Assembly: GCF_900113335.1 (NCBI RefSeq)
Contig: NZ_FOOX01000008.1
Location: forward strand, 1 to 64,000
DNA length: 64,000 bases
Reading direction: 5' to 3'
Source: Desulfotruncus arcticus DSM 17038
Lineage (GTDB): Bacteria > Bacillota > Desulfotomaculia > Desulfotomaculales > Desulfallaceae
The notes below the pieces were generated by a model. The model was not told the origin of the DNA. It ran no database searches and saw only the letters and a list, made by a program, of their open reading frames with translations. This document shows positions 25,118 to 31,795 of this stretch, piece after piece; positions within the stretch are counted from its first letter, which is position 1; each line of letters begins with the position of its first letter. The translations under genes and the position numbers were made by a program.

Positions 25118-26578
25118 TTAAAAGTTATTCATTGATTGATAAATTTTTCCCCGAGCATCATAAATATTGATCTGCAGTGGCGATCTGCCGGGCAGTGCAT
25201 GGGTGGCGCAGGCCAGACAAAGATCGTAGGGTCGATAGGCCATCTCCACCATATTCAGTATGCCCTCATCCACCTTGCCGTCTTTGATGAAATGACTGGC
25301 GGCCCTGCGTATCGCCACATTTATGGGACCCTTATTATGGGTGGTGGCCACGATCAGGTTGCAGTCCTCCACAATACCCCGGCTGTCGGTTTGATAATGA
25401 TGGATCAGCACTCCCCGTACAGCTTCGATAATGCCGACACCCTCCCCGACAGCTTCACCCAGCGGGGTACGGATGTCCGGTGCGATAATACTCTCGTCTT
25501 CGGCCAGCTGCCGCACTTTTTCTGCGGCATTTAACAGTTCCACCGCTCTGGCCCAGTGATAAACCATGATATTGTGCACCGGCCCCGGAGGCAATGCCTC
25601 TTTCATTTTTTCATAAGCTTCCTGGGCCAGGGGCGTATCAAAGCCACTGCCTGCATTATATCTGGCCAGCGGCCCTACGCAGTACAGGGAAGTGTTGTCG
25701 CCGTCGGCAACCCCCTGCCAGCCGCCTTTTTTCAAATACGGCATTTTTAAATAGCTCCAGGGCAGTACCCTTTCAGCTATATAATCCAGATATTCTTTTC
25801 CCTGAAAACGCCCTATTTCCCGGCCGGCCGGGTCAACTATTTTCTGGGTGCCGTCATAATATTGTACTTTATCCTGGTCATCCACAGTGCCGATATAATT
25901 GCAAACCACCTTATACATGTCACCCAAAACGAGTTCCATATACGCCTGGTTTTTAAGCACCACATCTTCAAACACCTGCAGGGTCATTTGTCCCAGTTCC
26001 ACCAGATCCTCGGACAGCTTCAAAATTTCCTGCCGCTCTTCTTCCGTTATTCTCTTGGACCAACCGCCGGGTAGCGCGGCCACGGCATGAATCGGCCGGC
26101 CTCCCAGCATTTCCACTATCTTGACGGCGCTGCTGCGCTTTTTGAGCACGGCACGGCCGGTCTCCACCCCTACCGTTTCAATCAAACCAATTAAGTTACG
26201 CACAGCGGGGCTGGCCGTGGGGCCGGGTACGAAATCCGGAAAACCCAGCGCGTATAAGATTGCGCAGTGATCTTCCACATAGTGGGCGTTTAAAAACAGT
26301 TCTCTTATTTTTCTGGCAGTTGGCGTGGGCTCAACACCGTAAACAGCGTCGGCAGCCTTTACCGAAGCAGTGTAGTGCACCCCCCGGCAAACACCACAGA
26401 TAGTGGAGACAGTGCGGGGAACCTCCTCAATGGGCATGCCTCGCAGGAAGCGCTCGTAGCCCCTCAGCTCGACAGTCTGAAAAAAAGCATTATCCACGTT
26501 GCCTTCATCATTCAGGAAGATACTTATTTTACCGTGTCCCTCAAGCCTTGTCATCGGATTTATTTCAATTCGCTTCAA
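25118..26578 (-). CDS. mvhA: Group 3 [NiFe] hydrogenase large subunit (MvhA/VhuA type)
   Basis: A 486-residue catalytic subunit. The four nickel-iron ligands are Cys 61/Cys 64 in TICGVCRGVHYT and Cys 454/Cys 457 in YDLCLACATH. RLEGHG near the N-terminus is the usual metal-binding Glu motif. After His 460 a 26-residue peptide (ALPGRSPLQ...) remains for cleavage by the adjacent protease. The second site reads YDLC where most relatives have DPC, a small departure. TTG start, AAGGGGTGG upstream. Gene order with mvhG, mvhD and hdrABC shows a methanogen-like Mvh-Hdr complex in a bacterium. Confidence 0.92.
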   Translation of the reverse strand: MKRIEINPMTRLEGHGKISIFLNDEGNVDNAFFQTVELRGYERFLRGMPIEEVPRTVSTICGVCRGVHYTASVKAADAVYGVEPTPTARKIRELFLNAHYVEDHCAILYALGFPDFVPGPTASPAVRNLIGLIETVGVETGRAVLKKRSSAVKIVEMLGGRPIHAVAALPGGWSKRITEEERQEILKLSEDLVELGQMTLQVFEDVVLKNQAYMELVLGDMYKVVCNYIGTVDDQDKVQYYDGTQKIVDPAGREIGRFQGKEYLDYIAERVLPWSYLKMPYLKKGGWQGVADGDNTSLYCVGPLARYNAGSGFDTPLAQEAYEKMKEALPPGPVHNIMVYHWARAVELLNAAEKVRQLAEDESIIAPDIRTPLGEAVGEGVGIIEAVRGVLIHHYQTDSRGIVEDCNLIVATTHNKGPINVAIRRAASHFIKDGKVDEGILNMVEMAYRPYDLCLACATHALPGRSPLQINIYDARGKIYQSMNNF

Positions 26579-26591
26579 TTTATTCCACCCC

Positions 26592-27551
26592 TTATTTCAG
26601 CTTTCCGCCCAGAATGGACGAAGGCAAAGAATAACGGTAAAAAAGTTTGGCCGGACAATCAATCCGATCAACCAGTTTTTCATCGGCCATAGATGCGGCA
26701 ATGGCGCTTACAGCCCGCAAGCCGAAGTCCTTTACTCCCGGAATGGGCCCGCCGCAGCCGCGGCAGGGTATATTGACTTTGGGGCACTGGGCATTACAGT
26801 CACCCTGGGTTACCGGCCCCAGACAAATGTAGCCCTCCTGAAGCAGGCACTTATCCGGCTCGGGCACACCGTCCGTCACCCTCCGGATGTCTTGGATCAA
26901 TTCCCTTTCCTTGCCCTGCAGGGCGGGATTGCGCTCACAAACATCACATACCGCCTTGCCCCCGGTCAACCAGGAGCCCCGGGGCGGCAGCTTTCCTTCC
27001 AGCACCGCCGTCAGCGCGCCACCGATAAAGGAATGGTGCGGCGGGCACCCCCCGGTAAGGTAATCCACATCCACCACTGCGGCAACAGGACGCACGTTTT
27101 CATAAAAATCAGGCAGGGTCAGCTCATATTTGCCATCTACCACGCAGCTTGTCTGCGGAACAATACCCTCCGGATTATCCGTACTAAAGGTGTCAAAGTA
27201 AGCGGTATCAAATATTTCTTTTTTGGTGTGCATATTGCCCATCCCCGGAATGCCCCCCATGGAGGCGCAAATACCCAGGGCAACCAGTGTTTTGCATTTG
27301 CGGCGCATCACCTTAACCATGTGTTCCTGCTCGCTGAGCCTGACCATACCGGCAATCAGTCCCAGATCAATACTGCCGTCAGGCATGGCCTCCAGGTCCT
27401 TATATTTAACATCCGCCACCGTGGGCGCCCAGAATACTATTTCCAATTGAGGCAGCACATCCAAAAGAGTTTCGGAAAGGTCCACCACTGCCATATCACA
27501 GCCGGCACAGCCGCCGGCCAGAAGATAAGCTAATTTTACCTTTTCAGGCAT
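26592..27551 (-). CDS. mvhG: Group 3 [NiFe] hydrogenase small subunit (MvhG type)
   Basis: A 319-residue electron-transfer subunit without a signal peptide, so the enzyme is cytoplasmic. LAGGCAGCDMAVVDL holds the proximal cluster CxxC; ALGICASMGG, LTGGCPPHHSF and the C-terminal array CDVCERN ... CLLQEGYICLGPVTQGDCNAQCPKVNIPCRGCGGP provide the other [4Fe-4S] ligands. The start at 27551 (MPEKVKLAYLL) is 7 bases after GGAGG; it overlaps the end of mvhD by 8 bases. Passes electrons from MvhA to MvhD. Confidence 0.92.
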   Translation of the reverse strand: MPEKVKLAYLLAGGCAGCDMAVVDLSETLLDVLPQLEIVFWAPTVADVKYKDLEAMPDGSIDLGLIAGMVRLSEQEHMVKVMRRKCKTLVALGICASMGGIPGMGNMHTKKEIFDTAYFDTFSTDNPEGIVPQTSCVVDGKYELTLPDFYENVRPVAAVVDVDYLTGGCPPHHSFIGGALTAVLEGKLPPRGSWLTGGKAVCDVCERNPALQGKERELIQDIRRVTDGVPEPDKCLLQEGYICLGPVTQGDCNAQCPKVNIPCRGCGGPIPGVKDFGLRAVSAIAASMADEKLVDRIDCPAKLFYRYSLPSSILGGKLK

Positions 27552-27966
27552 TTCCATTCCTCCCCCTGGGGTTTGGGCCCAATTTCCGGATGACGGCGTC
27601 AAAATCATTCATCACCTGGGCAAAACGTTTGCCCTCGGACCCGGAAATCCACTCCAGCCTGACCCTCTCAGGCTCAACCCCCATATCCACCAGCAATCTG
27701 TGCAATAAATTAAAGCGCCGCAGTGCTTTATGGTTACCTTCTTTATAATGGCAGTCACCGGGGTGACACCCTCCCACCAGTACTCCGTCGGCGCCTTTAC
27801 TTAAAGCCTCCACGATATATTCCGCCTCAAGGGAACCACTGCAGGGCACCCGGATGATGTTAATGCTGCTGGGGTATTTATACCTGAGGCTGCCGGCCAG
27901 GTCGGCGCCCTGGTAGGTACACCAGTTGCAAGCAAAGACGATAATATTGGGCTTCCAATCAGACAT
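27544..27966 (-). CDS. mvhD: MvhD [2Fe-2S] electron-transfer subunit
   Basis: A 140-residue protein linking the hydrogenase to HdrA. FACNWCTYQGADLAG (Cys near 13 and 16), IRVPCSGS, and VGGCHPGDCHYKEGN are the conserved cysteines that bind the [2Fe-2S] centre. The start ATG 27966 overlaps the hdrB stop; GGGGGGAT lies just before it. Present as its own gene rather than fused to HdrA or MvhA. Confidence 0.92.
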   Translation of the reverse strand: MSDWKPNIIVFACNWCTYQGADLAGSLRYKYPSSINIIRVPCSGSLEAEYIVEALSKGADGVLVGGCHPGDCHYKEGNHKALRRFNLLHRLLVDMGVEPERVRLEWISGSEGKRFAQVMNDFDAVIRKLGPNPRGRNGNA

Positions 27967-28858
27967 TGCCATCCCCCCGGATCTTATTTATTACCGCGCT
28001 AACATTGCTTTTGGCCAGACCGGTCACCTTTTCCGGCTCCGCGCCCAGGCAAAGGGCCAGCAGCTGCATATAATGCAGCACCGGTATGGTAAAAGTAATC
28101 CTTCTGTCTTTATTCAGCGGCACCTGGGCAGTATCTATTTGAATCAAACAGGAACTGCAGCCGGTAACGATTAAATCCGGATCAGCCTCCTCCTTGATGG
28201 ATTTAAGCTTTACGGCAAGGAGATTGAAGGCTTTTTCCATGTCAGCGCTCCTCATGCCCCCCATGCCGCAGCAGTCTGTAAGGCGGCTATAGTCAACCAC
28301 CTCGGCGCCCAGGGTCCGGCACATATCCCCGAGTATATGGGGATGAAAGCTGTCTTCTTCACGGTCCGGATAGATTGCACTGGGCCAAAGGCTGTGGCAG
28401 CCGGGCTGCAGGGCAATTTTCAGCCCTTCCAAACTATATTTGAGGGATTGTTTAATTTTTTCCACCCCTATATTTTGATAAAGATAGCCCACCGACTGGT
28501 AGACATCGGCGGTACCCCGGTAATTCCTGCCCAGACCCTTTAATATGCCGTTAACTTTTTCTTTCAGGAACGGATCATTTTGCAGTTTGTGCCTGACTTC
28601 CCCCAATGAGCCGTAGCAGCTGCCGCAAACCGTAACAATATCCAACTCCTTTTCCTCCGCCAAAGACAGGTTCCGGGCGCTTACGGCACTCCAGCCCGCC
28701 ATATCCACCGATGGCATGGTTCCCCAGGAAGGACAGCAGGACTGGCCTTCCAGATCATCCAGTTCCACTCCCAGCAGAGGATAGGAAAGACGCACCGCTT
28801 GCTCTAAATCAGGACGGTTAAAAGCTGTATTGCAGCCGATAAAAAATCCTACTTTCAT
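27959..28858 (-). CDS. hdrB: Heterodisulfide reductase subunit B
   Basis: A 299-residue catalytic subunit with two CCG domains that carry non-cubane [4Fe-4S] clusters in methanogens. The first domain has IGCN (Cys 9), QSCCPSWG (Cys 41/42) and TVCGSCYG; the second has LQPGCH, TDCCGMGGMRS and VTGCSSCL. All ligand cysteines are present. As this is not a methanogen, the disulfide substrate is unknown; ferredoxin or other thiol carriers are possible. GAGGTG lies before the ATG; four bases separate it from hdrC. Confidence 0.92.
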   Translation of the reverse strand: MKVGFFIGCNTAFNRPDLEQAVRLSYPLLGVELDDLEGQSCCPSWGTMPSVDMAGWSAVSARNLSLAEEKELDIVTVCGSCYGSLGEVRHKLQNDPFLKEKVNGILKGLGRNYRGTADVYQSVGYLYQNIGVEKIKQSLKYSLEGLKIALQPGCHSLWPSAIYPDREEDSFHPHILGDMCRTLGAEVVDYSRLTDCCGMGGMRSADMEKAFNLLAVKLKSIKEEADPDLIVTGCSSCLIQIDTAQVPLNKDRRITFTIPVLHYMQLLALCLGAEPEKVTGLAKSNVSAVINKIRGDGNV

Positions 28859-28861
28859 CCA

Positions 28862-29431
28862 CTACACCTCACTAGCATCAGCCATTTCATTGCCATCCAT
28901 GGGAATTAATCCGATTTCCCACAGGTCGGTCTGGTGCAATATGGCCTTTATTTCTTTAAGTGCTTCGGGAGAAGCCAATACGGTGGGGGGTTTTTCCGGC
29001 AGGCCCACCTTTTGCCTGGTCTGTCCTGAATCTTTTAGATATACGGCGTGCCCCACGTCATAAAGAGATTTCAGACCTTCGATAGATAAGGCCGGCACGG
29101 CGAATTCCCGCACCGCCACCCGGCGCATGGCCAGAATTATCTCGAAGGGCCTGACGTCCCTGGGACAAATTTCAGTACAGCGGTTGCAAGACTGACAGGC
29201 CCAAATGGATGAGTCTTCCAGGAGTATTTCCCTGGCCCCCAAAAAGATAGCCTGAATCAATTTCTTGTTAAAGATAGGAAAGCCGGCCAGGGCCATGGGA
29301 CATACCGCAGCGCACTTGCCGCACTGAATGCAATCAAGCAGCGCCTCGCCGCCCATTGCTTTAATTTCCGCTACAAATCCGGGCTCACCGGCAGACAGAT
29401 CATATACTAGCTCAGCGGACTCATTAATCAA
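28862..29431 (-). CDS. hdrC: Heterodisulfide reductase subunit C
   Basis: A 189-residue iron-sulfur protein that conducts electrons from HdrA to HdrB. Two classic [4Fe-4S] motifs are seen: CIQCGKCAAVCP and CQSCNRCTEICP. The start is TTG 29431 (MINESAELVYDL), 8 bases after GGGAGG; it overlaps the end of hdrA. A longer in-frame start at 29452 would extend further into hdrA and has no ribosome site. Confidence 0.9.
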   Translation of the reverse strand: MINESAELVYDLSAGEPGFVAEIKAMGGEALLDCIQCGKCAAVCPMALAGFPIFNKKLIQAIFLGAREILLEDSSIWACQSCNRCTEICPRDVRPFEIILAMRRVAVREFAVPALSIEGLKSLYDVGHAVYLKDSGQTRQKVGLPEKPPTVLASPEALKEIKAILHQTDLWEIGLIPMDGNEMADASEV

Positions 29432-31460
29432 TTGACTCACCTCCCGACGCACTGGTTAAAGCATCGATCTGGGCCAATATCTGACTGGCTGTAAATCCCT
29501 GCAGAGTAATGGCCAGAGAAGGACATGCCGCAGCGCAGACACCGCAGCCGGCGCAAAGAGCTATATCAATGCGGGCCCGCACCTTGCCGCCGGTGTCCTC
29601 CCGGCTGATGGCCGAATACGGGCAAAGCGGTACACAAATGCCGCACCCGCTGCATTTATCCTGGTCGACGGAAGAACTAAAGGGCTCCACCGCCACCTTG
29701 CCAGCGGTCAAAGGCACGGCCGCCGCGGAAGAGGCCGCCCTGGACTGGGAAACCGATTCCGGAATATCTTTGGGCCCCTGGGCGCAGCCGGCAATGTAAA
29801 TACCCTTTACCGATGTCTCCACAGGGTATAGCTTGGTGTGCAATTCCTTCAGGAATCCTTCCGAACCGCAGGTAATACCCAGTCTTCTGCCCAAATCCTC
29901 CATGCCGGCAGAGGGCTCCACAGCTGTGGCCAAAGCCACCATATCGGCGTCCAGAGTTACCGGGATGTCCATATCCACGTCATAAGCCCTGACCCTCAGG
30001 CGGTCACCGGGCAACTGATCCACTGCCCCCACCCGGCCCCGGATAATTTTAATTCCCAGTTCTCTGCAATAATTATAGTATTCTTCAAAATCCTTACCCG
30101 GAGTTCTGACATCAATAAAGAAAATATATACTTCGGTATCCGGATATTTTTCCTTGATCAAACGGGCTTCTTTGAGCATATACATGCAGCAGACTTTGGA
30201 ACAATAGACATGATGGTTTTTGTCCCGGCTGCCGACGCAGGATATGAAAGCCACAGTTTGGGGCTTTTGGCCGTCCGAGGGACGGTGAAATTCTCCATCC
30301 GTGGGTCCGGTAGCCGAAAGAATCCGCTCCAGCTGCATGCAGGTAATGACATTGGGGGATTCCGGGGAATATTCTTTAAAGGGCTCTTTGGGCATGGCCT
30401 GATAACCGGCGGCAACAATAATGGTACCTACTTTGATGTTGATAAATTCACCCTCCGGATCATAAGCCAGGGTACGGTCACAGGCCCCGGTTTTACAAGC
30501 TTTTTCACAGGGCGCCAGCATAACTTCCCCGGTTTTGGCATTCACCCGGTGCTCTTTGCCCAACTGCGAGCCGGCGCAGTTCAGGCAATGCTCCGGGTCC
30601 AGCACCGCTCTTTTGGGCACCGCCTGGGGAAAAGCTATATATATGGCCTTACGATTGTCCAAACCTTCATTAAACTCATTGGGGGCTTTGCCCAGGCAGG
30701 CAGTGACACAATCACCGCAGCCGGTACACTTGTCCCAGTCAATGTATTTTTGCTTTTTTCTTACGGTGACCTTAAAATTGCCGATGGAGCCGTTAACGGC
30801 CTCCACCTCAGAATAAGGCAGCAGCTTAATATAAGGGTGGTTGGCCACCTGCACCATTATTGGGGTAAGGATACAGGCGGAGCAGTCATTGGTGGGAAAA
30901 GTTTTATCCAGCTTGGCCATATTTCCCCCCACCGACGGATTGCGGTCCAGCAGCCAAACCTTGTAACCCATGCCGGCCAGGTCCAGCGCGGCAAACATGC
31001 CGCTTACACCGGCTCCCACCACCAATGCGGATTCCTCCACCTCTACATATCGCTGTTCCAGCGGCTGCAGCAAAGCAGCCTTGGCCACCGCACTGGCAAT
31101 CAGCTTTTGGGCCTTTTGGGTGGCCCCTTCTTGGTCCCCCCAGTGCGCCCAGCTATCCTGGTCCCGGATGTTGGCCATCTCCAAAAGATACGGATTTAAA
31201 CCGGCATCCTCCAGAGTTTTCCGAAAAATAGGCTCATGAGTCCGGGGTGTGCAAGCGGCCACCACCACCCGGTCAATAATTCCCGCCTCAATGTCTTTGC
31301 GGATTAATTCCTGACCGGGGTCTGAGCACATAAAAAGATATTCCCTGGCCACAGCAACACCCGGTAATGTCGCGGCAAAGCCAACCACTTTGGCAACGTC
31401 TACCGACCCGGCTATGTTTTCACCGCAATGACAGACATAAACACCTGTTTTTGACACCAT
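29424..31460 (-). CDS. hdrA: Heterodisulfide reductase subunit A (flavin-bifurcating)
   Basis: A 678-residue FAD and iron-sulfur protein, the bifurcation core of Hdr complexes. The N-terminal domain opens with VYVCHCGENIAGSVDV. FAD-binding is at LVVGAGVSGMFAALDLAGMGY (about 145-165). NDCSACILTP, CTGCGDCVTACLG, the LISCVGSRD-like FISCVGSRDKNHHVYCSKVCC segment, and two C-terminal ferredoxin motifs (CSGCGICVPLCP, CAGCGVCAAACP) account for about six clusters. It is the promoter-proximal gene of the operon; upstream lie a tiny leader frame, a sigma-54 promoter candidate and repeats. Confidence 0.93.
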   Translation of the reverse strand: MVSKTGVYVCHCGENIAGSVDVAKVVGFAATLPGVAVAREYLFMCSDPGQELIRKDIEAGIIDRVVVAACTPRTHEPIFRKTLEDAGLNPYLLEMANIRDQDSWAHWGDQEGATQKAQKLIASAVAKAALLQPLEQRYVEVEESALVVGAGVSGMFAALDLAGMGYKVWLLDRNPSVGGNMAKLDKTFPTNDCSACILTPIMVQVANHPYIKLLPYSEVEAVNGSIGNFKVTVRKKQKYIDWDKCTGCGDCVTACLGKAPNEFNEGLDNRKAIYIAFPQAVPKRAVLDPEHCLNCAGSQLGKEHRVNAKTGEVMLAPCEKACKTGACDRTLAYDPEGEFINIKVGTIIVAAGYQAMPKEPFKEYSPESPNVITCMQLERILSATGPTDGEFHRPSDGQKPQTVAFISCVGSRDKNHHVYCSKVCCMYMLKEARLIKEKYPDTEVYIFFIDVRTPGKDFEEYYNYCRELGIKIIRGRVGAVDQLPGDRLRVRAYDVDMDIPVTLDADMVALATAVEPSAGMEDLGRRLGITCGSEGFLKELHTKLYPVETSVKGIYIAGCAQGPKDIPESVSQSRAASSAAAVPLTAGKVAVEPFSSSVDQDKCSGCGICVPLCPYSAISREDTGGKVRARIDIALCAGCGVCAAACPSLAITLQGFTASQILAQIDALTSASGGESID

Positions 31461-31517
31461 CTTTCCTCCTTATCCTCAAAAGGCATAGTCGATGATATTG
31501 GTCTGTTAAATCCATAT

Positions 31518-31544
31518 TCACGGACCATCATTGGGACGATCCAT
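31518..31544 (-). CDS. Eight-residue leader reading frame before hdrA
   Basis: ATG preceded by AAGGAGGT at 7 bases, the best ribosome site in the region, reading MDRPNDGP and then TGA. It ends 58 bases before hdrA. Either a leader peptide that helps control hdrA translation or the stub of a deleted gene. The content (Pro, Asp, Asn, Gly) contains slow-translating residues. Confidence 0.4.
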   Translation of the reverse strand: MDRPNDGP

Positions 31545-31640
31545 ATAAATTACCTCCTTCCCGTGCTGCAACAACTGGTAATGGCAAATCATGTTACATA
31601 CTGGTATTTTCTGAATTTTATGATTTTTTACTTTAGTCAC

Positions 31641-31655
31641 GCAAAAATAATGCCA
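31641..31655 (-). promoter_or_regulatory. Sigma-54 (-24/-12) promoter candidate for hdrA operon
   Basis: TGGCATTATTTTTGC on the minus strand has GG and GC at the required 10-base spacing and matches TGGCACG-N4-TTGC except in the CG pair. The predicted start would be near 31630, giving an hdrA leader of about 170 bases. An EBP-type activator is encoded directly upstream. Confidence 0.65.
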
Positions 31656-31673
31656 GCCTGAAAGACTGGCATT
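31649..31673 (-). terminator. Hairpin overlapping the sigma-54 promoter
   Basis: AATGCCAG / CTGGCATT with a 9-base loop; on the minus strand it is followed by ATTTTTGC. It can terminate the sensor-activator transcript, while its right arm supplies the TGGCATT of the promoter. The double use would separate the two units. Confidence 0.55.
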
Positions 31674-31685
31674 AGTGGCATTACC

Positions 31686-31776
31686 ATTCCAAATTTTATA
31701 CACAGCGCAAGGCAAGCTCGCTGTATAGCGAATATTTAATCATTCCAAATTATATACACGTCCAAATTTTAGACAG
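31686..31776. promoter_or_regulatory. Three direct repeats, candidate activator sites (UAS)
   Basis: TCCAAATTTTATACAC (31688-31703), TCCAAATTATATACAC (31744-31759) and TCCAAATTTTAGACAG (31761-31776). They lie about 33-120 bases upstream of the -24 element, the usual place for sigma-54 enhancer sites. Between the first two is an imperfect dyad ACAGCG / CGCTGT. Confidence 0.6.
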
Positions 31777-31795
31777 TTGGTCCGTGATACTCTTA

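Noticed and set aside
26499..27533. 344-codon open frame on the plus strand opposite mvhG
   Set aside because: Antisense shadow of a conserved hydrogenase subunit with all its cysteines in the minus frame.
29838..31199. 453-codon open frame on the plus strand opposite hdrA
   Set aside because: It is antisense to a fully supported gene, has no ribosome site and no recognisable domain; long shadow frames are expected opposite GC-rich codons.
27959..31460. Archaeal (methanogen) origin of the window
   Set aside because: Hdr/Mvh genes alone suggest this, but spore proteins, HtpG with CIRCE, Tat and bacterial ribosome sites show a Firmicute; Hdr complexes are common in such bacteria.
31518..31715. 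65-codon extended frame upstream of hdrA
   Set aside because: It runs through the promoter, hairpin and repeats; only the last eight codons have a ribosome site.
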